A stretch of DNA of 64,000 bases from Pohlia nutans (GCA_022496805.1 CM040099.1:2048501-2112500); one strand, 5' to 3'; numbered from the stretch's first letter, positions 12,237 through 24,797 are shown. Numbers and translations: made by a program. The notes: generated from the letters alone by a model not told the origin.

Positions 12237-12812
12237 TTAACCCTTAACTGCCCAAGCAGGCGTTTTTGGCCTGATGTACAGATTTCATCCGTATTTTCTC
12301 ATCCATCATGCACTTTTTGTGGTGTGATTTTTTTACTGAATTTTTTATAGGAAGTTAGCTTCATGTATGTGTGATTCGATAGAAAAGGAAATAATTTTTG
12401 AAAAAATTATGCCTCATTTTGTGTTGTAGTGTTTCACCGAAAATCTTGAAGATTTTGGTCTAAAAGTGTTCTTGAAAAAAAAACTATTAAAATCAAGCAT
12501 CCAAAAAATCTCCAAAAATCACTACACCTAAAGTACTACATTATAACCCATCACAACAAATTTCATCCACATATTGTCAATATCTTATTCGTAATTGAAT
12601 TACAAAATAATTTTTTATTTTATGTTTCAAAATTTATAAAAAAAGATTAGTGATAGCAGTCATAGATCTAACCGTATAGATAGAATCTAAAATTAAAAAT
12701 GTATAACTTTTATTCATACATCAAGTTCTAAATATTCATATTAATTGCATTTTATACTGCATCTTTGCAAAACTGCCTAAATTGGACATAGGTGAGGACG
12801 TTTAGGGGTTAA
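12237..12812. mobile_element. TTAA-flanked MITE, family D
   Basis: TTAA lies at both ends. The left terminus is CCCTTAACTGCCCAAGC; the right is GACGTTTAGGGG. Related copies lie at 33600-33937 (internally deleted), 5640-6018 and, inverted and decayed, 26838-27085. Non-coding. Confidence 0.7.
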
Positions 12813-13235
12813 AAATATTTATTGATATCTTCTAAAGTCCTCAAAGTGAGAGTATCCCAAATTGTCATAAATTTGAAAACTTTCTTGAAATGAAATCTTT
12901 CGGTTTCAATTTATCAAATAAGATTAGCTCTAACATGAACAAGGCAACTACCATGAACAAGGTAACTACCGTATAAAACCAATGTTTTTTGACCTATCAT
13001 ACTTGATTCCAAGATAAAATGAGAAAACGTGCATTTTTTATGAATTTTCAAAGATAATTCTTATAAATTGATTATTAAATAATTCATATAATTTTTCCAA
13101 AATAAAATTGTATGCATGTTGTCTTATTGTTGTGCTCTACATATATTTAAGGTTTGTAAGTCATAAAAGTTGAGTACAATGAACATTATAACACTTTTAG
13201 TTTCTTAAAAAAACCCTTGGGCACTTAGGGGTTAA
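12813..13235. mobile_element. Truncated inverted copy of the MITE at 23821-24398
   Basis: It ends CTTGGGCACTTAGGGG-TTAA, and its interior (AACCAATGTTTTTTGACCTA) is the reverse complement of 23821-24398. Its other end is lost where it meets the TTAA of 12237-12812. Confidence 0.6.
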
Positions 13236-14500
13236 AATAAATATCTAAATTTATTTTGTATGGTAGAAAAGACAATATTGACGAATATTTGTGAATATAT
13301 CATTTTCTAAATCTCAATTTTCAAATAGTAAAGCCTTGAAAATATTGTGCCACAAAGATAGCATGGGTTACAAAATCTTCAAATCATGCAAGATTTTCTC
13401 ATGATTTTTATAACTTCTAGAAGTAAATTTTAGTGAAAGAGAAGTGGGTTTTTAAATCAATGTGGTTCTAGTGAGTTATTGAGATCCCACTTTAGATTTT
13501 CTTGTTGATAGCATATCCCAATCATATAACATTGTATATACTATCCCCGTGGGAATTTTAGGGGTTAAATTAGTAATGTGTTGTTCTTAAATTGATATAT
13601 GGGTGTCTTGTTATTCTACCCAAAATAGGGCAAACACAAGAAGCCAATCGGTTGACACTAATCTCCCAAAAAATAGTTTAAGATCATTGACAATCTATAA
13701 CATGATTCTTGGCGGTGTCTCAATTTATGATGTTTGTACGTTATTCTCTAAAAAACCAAGAAGTCCAAATTAGGTCTCATATTTTTTTAGGAATTTTGAG
13801 CAAGCTCTATGTGAACTTCATTTTGTTCAAATTTATTTGTTTCTTGACCATCATAAGCATCATTCTTCACTGATTCTAGTGATACAAAAATTAGTCTCAT
13901 GTGAAATATATTTCACAATGGAATTAATTGAAATTTTCATTTTTGAAACCATGAATACTTGATACTTTAGGGCTTATGTAAGATGCAAATGACTGAAATT
14001 AAGCCATGTTACCTCTACAGAAAATGTCCCATCTATTTGAGGTGCACTAATGCCTACTGCAATAAGCGGTTGTGCATCAACTCACAATTACAGTAATTGA
14101 ATGTGATAACTTAAGTAATAATTTATCACTTCATGCCTGAGCTGTGTGTTGAATGATTTTGATACGCATGATATGCATGGCAAACGTTTCCGAGTCCCTA
14201 GGACTTCTTGGAGAGGGAGTTTCTCATTATTTTCACCATTTACATTTATTCAAATTTAAACCCTGAAGAATCAGCTGAAGCCAAAATTTTCTTTTATTTT
14301 TATTTAAATTGACCCAGACAAAAGAACCTTCTTGAAAAACCAACGTGAGGGTATCCTTGCAAGCCGGCAAGTGAGTCCAACTGTCCAAGCATTGGCTCAC
14401 ATATGACATTGTTCACCTGGGCGCTTTAATATTAATATGAAAGAAAGAAACATTGTTGTTCAAGTGACATGTAAGGTAAACCATCCTGTTTGTGCTATGT
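13236..14500. other. Intergenic DNA with element fragments
   Basis: It contains an end of the GGATAGTATATAC-type element (up to about 13568), a MITE A fragment (13745-13975) and a block (about 14340-14420) that recurs inverted at 27850-27950. No gene seen. Confidence 0.5.
13745..13975. mobile_element. MITE family A fragment
   Basis: Shares CCAAGAAGTCCAAATT, a GATTCTAGTGATA core and a CTTTAGGG end with the better-kept copy at 60509-60741. Confidence 0.6.
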
Positions 14501-14519
14501 GAGGGCTGCTTAGACATTG

Positions 14520-14640
14520 AAGTTGAGACCGTTTTGATGTGTATATTACAGTCTCACATATTACAGTCTCACAAAGTTGAGACCGTTTTGATGAGGTATC
14601 TGTGCGGTATCTGTTTGGTATCTGTTCGGTAGCGTTCCCG
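14520..14640. repeat. Short direct repeats in a GC-richer segment
   Basis: GTTGAGACCGTTTTGATG occurs twice (about 14523 and 14575), ATTACAGTCTCAC twice between them, and GGTATCTGT three times just after. The segment begins a GC-richer island (14580-15430) upstream of the B3 gene. Confidence 0.75.
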
Positions 14641-15333
14641 TCACGTTCCCAATGCAAATTCTCATTGTTCCCACGACGACAGCGTTGGATGATACCCGTT
14701 CATCGCTTCTGTCGTTTGAGATTATCCGTGTCCGTGCGAGCGTTTTGTCCGGTTGCTGTGCGGTCCGTGGGCCGTGACCGGTCATTGGCGTGCTTACCTT
14801 AGTACCGTATATTATAAAACTAACAGTACACTGCATTAATCAGACTGACTGTTAAGATGACTCAGGGAGTCACATCAAGTCCCCGCCGCCACTTTCTCGT
14901 CAGTCAGTCATTTCGACTCTCTTCTCGTCAGTCCGTCACTCCTTGCTTGAGTTTTTACAAACTTCTGCTCCATAGACTGTCTTGTGCGGCCGGGAACTTG
15001 AGTAACTGAGCATCAGTATTAGAAGGTCCTGTTCATCAGGGAGCACGTTTCTCTTCGTTTTCTTGAATGTATGTGGATTCATCATGCAATTGTGCGGATT
15101 GTTGCAATATATTGTGTTAAGTTTGTTGCACAGGACAATTCATTGAAGCGTTAGTGGATTCAAGCTGCACCGGGTTAGAAAATTAGAGCGAAATCCTCTT
15201 GCCGTTCTTGACTTTTTGTGTCTGTGAGTATTTTGGTTAGCTTGATTCAACTTGTGTAGCTAGACCTCCTCCGTTATTGTTCTTTCTTTTAACTTGGAAG
15301 TGCTGATGATTCTTCATTTTTTGCGCTCTGCAG

Positions 15334-15411
15334 TATTATCAGCAGTAGCCGGCGCGGCTGCTTCGACCAAGTTGCCGGAATTAAAGCTGCTTCGACCAAG
15401 TTGTATAGCAG
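15334..15411 (+). other. Candidate non-coding 5' exon upstream of the B3 gene
   Basis: A 78-bp GC-rich segment is bounded by a pyrimidine-rich acceptor (CTCTGCAG) and a consensus donor (GCAG followed by GTAAGT). It carries GCTGCTTCGACCAAGTTG twice with a 29-bp period. It lies about 2 kb before the first coding exon of the B3 gene and in the same orientation, so it may be a leader exon of that gene; an unrelated non-coding RNA is equally possible. Confidence 0.35.
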
Positions 15412-17437
15412 GTAAGTGTTTGAATCAGATCGACTCACATTGAATCAGTTAGTATACATGTAGCATTTCTTTCCTTTAGTGTTGACTGTCTTTTTCTTTC
15501 AAGGCAGTTATTCGGTTTTCATGAGTTATTCAGTATTCGGTGTGCATTGGTTATTGAGTTATTTCATAAGTTCTGTCATCACACTCTTCCACGTTAGGTT
15601 TTCAGGATAGATTTCTGGAGTTTTTTCAAGGATTTATATTTTTTCAAGGATTTCTGGAGTTTTTTCAAGGATTTATGTTTCTGTGGTCTGCAGGGTTTTA
15701 GACAGTTTAATTCTCTCTTCACTCATTTTAGAATCAATTTAAATCTCTCTTTACATATGGAATAAACAAACCAAACCTCTTCTCCTTTATCTACTAGTAT
15801 AAACAACCTAAATCAAACTTTATCTGATCAAACTTTTGATTGAACCTAAACCTTATCTAATCAAACTTTCGATTAATAGAGGGGCTCGTATGAGACGCAT
15901 ATCCAATGCAGCAGATAGATAAGTCGAGCTAATGAGTATGAATTTCAAGCCGTCAAAAATAGTGAAGACTCAAATGCTTTTATCAATATTCGAAGTTGCA
16001 GTCTTGCAGATCGGGGCAGAGACGGCCTGTAAATTCTGTGCTCTTTTGTGTTGGCCTTTTGTTGTGACTCTTGTTCTTCAGTCTTGCTTTCAAGTGCTTC
16101 CAAATCATTTTGATTCTCTTGCGCGTCTCTTGATTGTATTATATATAATTGGCCCATGTATTATATCTTCGTGCTGGTATTTCTTTAGACTTGTAGGTTT
16201 AGAATGTAGTGAAGAATAGGTTGACATTACAGAACTACGTTCGTTGAGTAGTTTAGAGCTTCACCGCCGAGCTCTGGCGTTTTTTTTTTTTTTTTGGGGG
16301 ACACAAAGCACCTTATATTAATTCACTGCGAATGAATACAACGGCCAGGCAAGAAGCTTAACTTCAAAGTTCTGATGGGATCTGGGCCTAGCTCTGGCTT
16401 TCTCTTCGATATCTGTCCTCATCCTAGCTTAATTCTGTCCCATGATTGTTGCTGCCTTGATTGTAGCTGGTTTTATTTTTCCGTGCTCTTGATCGACATT
16501 GTTGTAGGCAAAGAGGGCCAGAACGGGTGCTAAGGCGAAGTCCTGAAGAGTACAGAAAGCATTAGAGCTTCAGTTTCAGAAAAAGAGCTTCATGTTTCGG
16601 AGTCTATCGTGGGAGGGGCTGTTTTTTGTTTGATAATTGGGGGAAAGGAGCTGTGCAACAATCTTGAGGTTTTGTGAGTGTTGATTAGAATGGAGGGTTT
16701 GTTCAATTGTTGCGGTGGTTTGAGAGTTTCTGGGATGCTGAGGAGTTGCAACTGCGGGGTTTCCAAAATGTGAACTTATCGCCCGGTTGTAATCTCACGA
16801 CCAAAATGCAAGCGTTGACCTGTCAGATAATGATATATAATGTACCACAGGGAAAAAATATTTAGGACGTAGAGAAATCAAAGCACTTACTTCCATTTTT
16901 GGTTTGCTTTTAAGTATCACTTTGATGACTGAGTTGTGTGCTAAGTCTTTTTGGTGTTGATTTTGCTAGTGTTTGTTGTGAATGTAATGCAGGGAGGTGG
17001 TGGTAGTGGTACTTCAATCTGGAATATATACGAGAAGCCCAGATTCCTCCTTTCAAAGGTTTTTATGATTTCTAAATAAAACTTTAGTAGATAATCCAAG
17101 CCTTAGTTCTGATGCTGATTTTAACACTTCTTAAAAAATTGGTGACCAATGATGAGCGGTGATAGGAACCAGAATGAACAATGAGAGGAGCAACAAAATT
17201 GAGCACCATTTCTAACTCATGTACAAATTGAAGCAATTGGAGAATACATGCACTTTTAACAATAGCATTTTGTTAAGTAATAAATGTTTACTTGATTCTT
17301 TACATTTTTGTGAATTTTTTTTTGATTTGATAGTTGTGAACAAAATAGAAACACTAAGATGAAATAGTTGTGAGGATTAATAATACGGCTACACTAACTG
17401 TTTCAACATGACAACAGCAGAAATTCCTAATCCATCC
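15412..17437. other. Probable leader intron or intergenic DNA before the B3 gene
   Basis: No supported coding region. It contains a 26-bp direct repeat near 15610-15680 and a T run at 16280-16295. If the segment 15334-15411 is an exon, this is an intron. Confidence 0.4.
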
Positions 17438-20350
17438 ATGGCGAGACGCAAGGAGTTTACGTCATTGAGTGCCAAAGTGCTTCCCAAATTGCAAAAGAAG
17501 ATTTATTTTGAAAAGACCCTCCCAGCTACAGCGGTGGTGCGCAAGGGGTTTGATAAATCTGAGCTGGTAAACAAAAAATTGCTTCTTGTCAAATCTTGAC
17601 TGTTCTTACAAGATTTTGCATGGATATGTTAATTGTTACAATTGATGATTCATGAGGTTAAACACCATATTCATTGTAATGGGAAAACTCCATGATTTTG
17701 GGAAGATACAGTTTAGCTCGACTTGAGCTAAATTGTACCCACTGAGTGGGTACTTCACTAATACTGAACAAAACAACCAATCGTCGAAATTTTCAAATGG
17801 CCACAACTTACTCAAATCTTGTCCAAAATGGACATATGAGGTGTTTTTTGACATCTACATTTTCTGTAGATGTCAAAAAACACCTCATATGCCCAATTTG
17901 GACAAAATTTGAGTAAGTTATGGCCATTCAAAAATTTCAACCATTGGTTGTTTTGATCAGTTTCAGTGAAGTATTCACTCAGTGGTTACAATTTAGCTCG
18001 ACTCGAGCTAAATTGTCATTAAGTTGGGAGGTTACAATTTAGGTCGAGTCGAGCTAAACTCTACCCACTGAGTAGATACTTCACTGAAACTGAACAAAAC
18101 AACCAATCATCGAAATTTTCAAATGGCCACAACTTCCTCAAATTTTGTCCAAAGTGGACATATGAGATGTTTTTTGACATCTACAGAAAAAGTAGATGTC
18201 AAAAAACACCTCATATGCCCAATTTGGACAAAATTTGAGTAAGTTATGGCCATTCAAAAATTTCAACCATTGGGTGTTTTGATCAGTTTCAGTGAAGTAC
18301 CCACTCATTGGGTACAATTTAGCTCGACTCGAGCTAAATTGTCATTAAATTGGGTGGTTACAATTTAGGTCGAGTCGAGCTAAACTCTACCCACTGAGTG
18401 GATACTGCACTGAAACTGGACAAAACAACCAATCGTCGAAATTTTCAAATGGTCACAACTTACTCAAATTTTGTCCAAATTGGGCATATGACGTGTTTTT
18501 TGACATCTACAGAAAAAGTAGATGTCAAAAAACACCTCATATGTCCAATTTGGACAAAATTTGAGTAAGTTATGGCCATTCGAAAATTTAAATGATTGGT
18601 TGTTTTGATCAGTTTCAAAAAGTACCCACTTAGTGAGTATATTTTAGGTCGACTCGACCTAAACTATCATAAAAAAGATTGGAAATTTCCCAAAATAACG
18701 AATATATTATACTTATAGTGTAGTTGCTTTGAAAATACTTAGAACCTTGACATGCATAATAAGTGTTAGATGGTCTATTTCATATTCTTTTAATGTTTTT
18801 GGATTGCATAGCAAGATTGATTGTTTTCTCATGTAGTTTCTTCTTGTTTTTTTTTGCAGAATTTGCCATCACGTTTTATAAGAATGCATGGACAAAAACT
18901 TGGAGAACGTGCTATACTTAGATACCAATCATCGATATGGAGTGTGAAGGTCATCACTCATTATTTATCTTCAAGACCAGTAGCAGTTCGATTTGGGAGT
19001 GGTTGGAGAGATTTTGCAACTTTCCATTCACTTTTGGAAGGTGATAGGTTGGTGTTTTCTCTTGTTGCAAATTCGGAATTCGAAGTGTACCTGAAGGGTG
19101 GGAGCTCTTGTCAATTGACGAAAAAAGGCCCAAGTGATTTTCAAATTGCACAGAAGAAAAAAAAGTCATCTCATCAAAGCATAGGCTTAACTTCTGGCCA
19201 TAGTGCTTCATCTTGCAGTTTGTCGAAAGCACATCTTGTTAAACCGGTGAGAAATTTGAATCTCATGATCAAAAATTTAGAATTTGTAAGATACAATGCA
19301 TGCAATAAGCTATTTGAATATGTACCTATTGAATGACACAAAAGTTGACAAAGTTTCTATTTGTCATTGACAGGAAATTGAAGGAGATTCTTCCTCTGCA
19401 CATTGCCATGACTCACATACTGTCTATGAATCTGCAATGTCAAATTTTGACACAGAGGATGAGTGCGCACAACACTCTGATGCAAAAATGCAGAAAGTTA
19501 ATGAGAACAAAGCATTTGCACATGAGAAGAAAAATTCAGAGAATTCTCAACTTCCTTGCTTTTTCAAGAAGCTCACAATCAGTGACATCTACAGGTCTGT
19601 CTTGGTAAGAGCATCTCCACGAACACTTTATATTATTCCCTAGCTCTAGAAAAAATGGATGTGCATGGGTTGGTTCACAATTTATTTGAAGGGAGACACT
19701 GAATACAACAACCAAGTTCAGGGCCTTCAAAACGGCTCTAAAAGTTGATATATTTTCCCTTAGTTAATATTAATTGCACATTATGATTGCACAATCTATG
19801 CGTGGTGATTTGTGAGTGACTTACTTATTATATTTAAAGTTAGATAATTGAGTGATATTGGTCGGGAACTACACGGTATGCCCTGTAATCTTTTGATGAC
19901 CTTCATAATGCATTTAGAGTTGCTGGAAGAGGTGCTCTAAGCTCTCCACGGCCAAAATTTTGGTTGACCTGCTATAAATAACCAACATGATTCAATTATT
20001 ATTTGCCTTTTTGGAACAATATGATTCACAACCTCCATGCATAAGACTCTGCAAGGAATTTGTGATTTATTTTGTGTTCTAAGAATTAAGACTTGTTATT
20101 TTTTTTTGTCTTGCAGTGGATTCCTTCTTCTTTTTGGAAGCCATACAGTAACCGACTTCACGCTAGAGTCAAGCTTCAGGGGATTCAGGACGCTCTCATG
20201 TGCAAACCATGGTTTGTCGACCGACATTTCATCGAACGCAAACGCGGGTCAGATTGCAAGGTGGATGGAAGAAGTTTGTTGAAGAGAACAACCTTAAAGT
20301 TGGACAAGAGCTTTCGTTCACTCTCACCAACGACTCATTCTTTGTTGTGA
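17438..20350 (+). CDS. Double-B3-domain (REM-like) transcription factor, second domain frameshifted
   Basis: Four coding exons with clean GT-AG borders: 17438-17566, 18860-19246, 19374-19604, 20117-20350, giving 326 residues as read. B3 domains are plant DNA-binding folds; two in one protein is typical of REM proteins, which act in the nucleus. First B3, about 17-120: YFEKTLPATAVV, LPSRFIRMHG, VRFGSGWRDFA and LLEGDRLVFSL. A Lys-rich nuclear-localisation-like stretch follows. The second B3 starts at CFFKKLTISDIY (about 232). Between about 20235 and 20250 the B3 match jumps frame: GWKKFVEENNLKVGQELSF continues in another frame, ending at 20385. So the reading here ends in non-B3 residues, by a one-base indel or sequence error. 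The start is the Met shared with the paralogue at 36426; an in-frame Met exists ten codons upstream (17408). Confidence 0.8.
17695..18670. repeat. Three tandem long foldbacks inside the B3 intron 1
   Basis: Three units of about 325 bp, centred near 17862, 18190 and 18516, are each nearly palindromic. The stems contain ATGTCAAAAAACACCTCATA and its complement around a short loop, and each unit is bordered by TTTAGCTCGA/TCGAGCTAAA palindromes. All lie within intron 1 (17567-18859). Each could fold into a hairpin with a stem of about 150 bp. They may be foldback-type MITEs that were tandemly amplified. Confidence 0.9.
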
Positions 20351-20990
20351 GAGTTGTTTTGCGGCCACCTACGAAAGGACGATAGGGCAAATGAATTTTG
20401 TGAAGATCGGATAGTCAAATTACAAAGGTGCAAGAAATTTGAATCTGAAAGCTTAGAGTTTTGAGAAATAGGTGCACGGGATATGTCAAAGTCATCAACT
20501 TGCATTCACTCACATCTACACGCTTAGCAAATGACGTTTGGTCTTATGAATTTAAGCTTTCTATAAAGGTAGAAAGTTAGAACACTTGTGTTTTTGTTTT
20601 TTTTTGTGTAAATAGGGTTTTCAATACTCTTGGTTTTAGTTTTAGTGTGAACTTCTTTGGAGTTTTTGATGTCAAATTCTAAAGTAGTTTAAAACGGTTA
20701 GGAAGTTAAGTTGATTAGACCGGTTTTGGGAAGTTGCTTTGAGCTTGTAGCTTAGTATTAAAGGAGTTATGTTTCTCTTTCTCTCTCTCATTATTTTTGA
20801 GCTTGGAGCAGTAAGAGATGTGAAATCTGACTTCAATTTTTGTGCAAGTATACTTTGTTGAATTTTGTGCAAAGACCATCATTTTGTAATAAGAAAGCTT
20901 GAAGCAATTATTTTGATACAGTCTGTGTGTTTGTGAAGTTGTGTAAGTCCTAGTGATTGGGCAAGTGGTTGTATTTCCAGTAAAAAGAGT
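20351..20990. other. Probable 3' untranslated region of the B3 gene and flank
   Basis: AT-rich, no gene. A good splice acceptor far downstream (pyrimidine tract then TTTTGCAG, ending at 22194) leaves open a spliced 3' UTR. Nothing else recognised. Confidence 0.35.
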
Positions 20991-20999
20991 TGTTTAGTT

Positions 21000-21915
21000 A
21001 TCAATGCTTAAAGAAATTATGTTATTTCAGTGCTTAAAGAAATTTATGTATATGTGCTTGACAGCAACTGGAGTCTGCTTAAAGCATAGTTAGTAATTGT
21101 ACGTGCTTAAGGCTATACAATGTTTGTTTGTTTAAGGAAACTGCAGTGGCTCTAAAGCAGCATTTGTGAATGTATGTATGCTTAAAGTAATTGTTTAAGT
21201 CATTGAAATTTGTGTGTATGTAACCACAAGTTGATCTTGTGTAAGAAATTGATTAAGGCTTTGAGCAATTAATTTAGTGGTTGTTACTGCTTTAAAGCAA
21301 CTGTTCAGTATAGTCAAAATACATGCTTTAGCAATAATTGATGTGAATAAATGAGTGTATGCAATAGTATTTGCAGTGATTTTATAAACTCCAGAGTTGA
21401 GGCAGTTGAGGAAGAAGGAATTATTTGGGTTAACTTGTGGAATGAAAGCACCTTAAAACTAATCGTAGTCTGTTAGTGCTATAAGCAATAAGCTGTGTTG
21501 TTGTACCTTTGATGAATGAACTGGTCAAGTTTAAAGCACTTAAGTCTGTTGTGTATGTTGAAAGCAATGTATAACAGTGAGTTAGAATTATTGAAACCAG
21601 TATTTTATAAAGCCTTGAGCAGATGAGTAAAAAGAATGCTATAAGCAAAACAATATACAAACTGCCTTGAGCAATAGGAAGATCATAATGCTAAAAGCAA
21701 TTTTACAAGTATAAAGTTATACAATAGTTGGGACACATTGCCTTGAGCAAATTAGTAACCGGTTCAATGCTATAAGCAATAATTTAATATTTAACAGATG
21801 GTTGAGTGATGAATGAGTGATGCTACAAGCAAACTTGGTGAGGTTATGCCTTGAGCAATTGTTGTTACTTTCGTGCCTTGATCTATATATTTTGTAATCC
21901 CTTCATGCTAAAAGC
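21000..21915. repeat. Interspersed GCTTAAAGCAA / GCCTTGAGCAA motif array
   Basis: About 25 variants of an 11-base word (consensus GCYWWRAGCAA) occur at roughly 25-60-bp spacing on the + strand. From about 21610 on, CCTTGAGCA and GCTATAAGCAA forms alternate nearly strictly. The DNA between words is not conserved, so this is not a simple satellite. Function unknown. Confidence 0.7.
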
Positions 21916-22207
21916 TGCCTTTGTCTATAAGCCAACATACTAGGATAAGACAAAGACTGCATATTTGTATTGTTGTATCTATAAGTCATGGACATGGATT
22001 AGAGATAGGCTAAAGAGTGTAACCTATCCTCATATCTAACGGGCTAATTTATCTTAGTTCCTTGTAATAATCCAACTACAATAGAAAACCACGTCATAAC
22101 TGACCTTAATTGTCCACTAAGCTTTTTCGACTAAGTAACACTTTCTGATTTACATGTTTCAAAAAGTCTAAGCTTTTTTTTTTTCTTTTGCAGGTTGGAG
22201 TTACCCT

Positions 22208-22331
22208 CTATGCTTGAAACTGCGACTCAAGGATGATGTAGGGCATGTGATGTATTTGCTGTTCATCGTCTATGCTTGAAACTGCGACTCAAGGATGATG
22301 TAGGGCATGTGATGTATTTGTTGTTCATCGT
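22208..22331. repeat. 62-bp tandem duplication
   Basis: Two copies of a unit containing TGAAACTGCGACTCAAGGAT, differing at about one base, lie just after a splice-acceptor-like TTTTGCAG (ending at 22194). Could be within a 3' UTR exon. Confidence 0.9.
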
Positions 22332-22484
22332 AGTAGCTTCAAAGATGGTTTGTAGATGAATTAAAATTCGAGGATAATTGTATATGACAGGATATATGCA
22401 TGAATGAATGCTTGAGTTTTTTTTAACTTGGCAGTAAGCTGGACAAGGGGTTATGAGGGAATTGCTATGGTAGATGTCAGCAAG

Positions 22485-23295
22485 TTAACCCTTTAGTGCC
22501 CAGTTGACCACATTATGGTCACTACAACGTCCGAAATGCAAATAGCAGAGAATCCGTGAAGAATTGGAACTTCAGTTCTGAAGTTCAGATTTGCGCACAT
22601 ACATTACGCAACTTCCAGAAAAAGAAATTTTCAATTTGGAATTATACAACTATCAAAATACCTATCAACAGAACGCGAAAATACTGCAAATACTTGAAAA
22701 TACAGTAAATACTTACAAATACAACATATGCATTGTGTAGTATTTCTTGTGTTTGGAAGTTTGTTATCTTGTTTTATTTTTTTGGATTGTGTTCTCTTCT
22801 TCATCTTCCATTAGTGTGTGTAATCCAATCTTGACTAATGTACCCACTCCTGTCAATTTTCAACGTATAAAATTTTGTCCTAAACCGTACATGGACAAGT
22901 CACTTTCACTTATAAATCTCACAATAATTATGTGTGAGTCTATTTTTGATATGAAAGATTGCAACGGAGAGGTGTTGACATAGGGCATAGCTGAACTTCT
23001 TTGCTTTTATTTTTGAAAATTTTCCTCAAATTATATTTAACTTTGAAGTCACACACCCCCCAAAATCTCGTTTTTGAGCGTGCATTATACAGTTCAAATA
23101 CATACTATAATCTTCCGATCCCACCATCGGATGATTCTCAAATTTTAATAAAATGTGTGCTCTCGAGTTGAGAATAGAATTGTACGGTTACTTTCTAATT
23201 TAACCCATTCTATTTTTGGTAGTCTCAACCACAGTGGAAAAGTCTACTGAAATCCAGGGCTCTGAGCTACAGTACCCTGGGCACTAAAGGGTTAA
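22485..23295. mobile_element. TTAA-flanked MITE, family F, copy 1
   Basis: TTAA at both ends, with termini CCCTTTAGTGCCCAG and CTGGGCACTAAAGGG, a perfect 15-bp inverted repeat. A nearly identical copy lies at 54215-55024 and an inverted one at 62880-63896. Open stretches inside have no known domain. The TTAA target plus CCC start is the hallmark of piggyBac-type elements. Confidence 0.85.
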
Positions 23296-23820
23296 AGGTG
23301 GTGTCGAATGTTCATCATATGCATACAGCCCCATACTTTCCACGGTCTTCTGTCGTAGAACTCAATTTACAATCTCACAATGCCTTGCTAGCTGTAGAGC
23401 AGGCTTGTGCTGCTCCAGGTTCCATGATGCAATTGAAATGTAGAGTGTCGTTAGGCTATGTTCAGTTGCGAGATGTTTCTTTTTCTTTTTCCTTTTTCTT
23501 TTGACATAGAAGAAGCTTAATTAATTCCAATGCAAAGTTACTGGATCAGAAGAAAACAATACATGAACCAGCTGAACACACACAAAGACCAGCGTTGAGA
23601 GATGTTTCTCAAGGCATGGATGTGTTGATTCGTAAATGAATGACTGTTGGCATTCGTTGAGGACTAGCTCTTCTTGTCCAGAGAGCATAGCGCCATTTCT
23701 TTAATAAGAGACTTTTTCCCTCCATATTGCAAGGATTTATGGAGGGAATGGTTTGAGACTTTTGAGGATTTATGGAGGGAATGGTTTTTGACTTCTGAGG
23801 CCCACTATTTTTGTACTTTC

Positions 23821-24398
23821 TTAACCCCTAAGTGCCCAAGGGTTTTCTTGAAATGCTAGATGTGTCATAATGTCCATCTTACTCAACTTTTATGAGCTCC
23901 AATTTTTAACATGGGTAGAACACAATAGGAAGACAACATCCATATGGTTAAATTTTGGAAAAATGCTATGAATTATTTAATAATCAATTTATAAGAATTT
24001 TCTTTGAAAATTTATAAAAACTACATGTTTAGTCATTTTGACTTGGAATCAAGTATGATAGGTCAAAAACATTGGTTTTATATGGTGGTTACCTTGTTCA
24101 TGTTAGAACTAATTTTATTTGGTAGAAAACTTAAAGATTCCATTCCGGGCAGATTTTCAAAATTGTGACAATTTGAGATGCTGTCACTTCGAGGGCTTTA
24201 GAGGAAAATCAATAAAAGTTTTTTCAAAAATTCTTTTTGGAAAAGATGCTCAGTTTCAATATCTACAAGTAAAAAAACATTACGCTCAAAAATTGTTATT
24301 TTTGCAAAAGTTATGGGCGTTTAAAGTGGGCTGAACTTTTTTTTAACTCTGAAATTTTTGAGCGACCATATATGGTCGCTTAGGCAGTTAGGGGTTAA
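23821..24398. mobile_element. TTAA-flanked MITE
   Basis: Left end TTAA-CCCCTAAGTGCCCAAGGG, right end GCTTAGGCAGTTAGGGG-TTAA. A truncated inverted copy sits at 12813-13235. The PIF-like element at 24399-24794 begins in the last bases of its TTAA. Confidence 0.75.
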
Positions 24399-24794
24399 GA
24401 GCACCTCCACTGCTGGAAGGCCCGCAGGCCCTAGGAACCATGTCAGAGCGGGCCCAAAATAAGAACAAGGGCCCTGGCAAAAAGCTTTGCCCCACCGGCT
24501 GCAGAATAGCCGGCCCTCTCAAACTGACATTGGTCAAACTACAAGCCTGATTTGCATGATTTGTCTGCGTGGCACTTTGACTTTGGCACAATGCAAAACT
24601 CTTTACTCCAGAATTGATGGCGAGAGGGCACGCTCAAAAATGAAAGGAAACGCTGTCATGAAGAGCCCTGAAGCAAGAAGCCAGTGGCCGCGACCAACGG
24701 GCTCCAGGAAAGGTTGCCGCTCGGTCGGCCACCCTGGCCAGGGCCCTTCACAACTGCTTACGGGCCCTGGAAAGCCTCTGCGGTGGAACTGCTC
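24399..24794. mobile_element. GC-rich PIF/Harbinger-like MITE
   Basis: Termini GAGCACCTCCACTGC and GGTGGAACTGCTC, flanked by TAA on both sides. GC-rich interior like 3870-4401. A 136-codon reading frame across it has no recognisable domain and is attributed to base composition. Confidence 0.55.
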
Positions 24795-24797
24795 TAA

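Noticed and set aside
15932..16219. 95-codon open frame with hydrophobic stretches
   Set aside because: No homology recognised and it lies in a probable leader intron; insufficient support.
22747..22983. 78-codon frame repeated at 54458-54712
   Set aside because: Present in both because both are copies of MITE family F; not a gene family.
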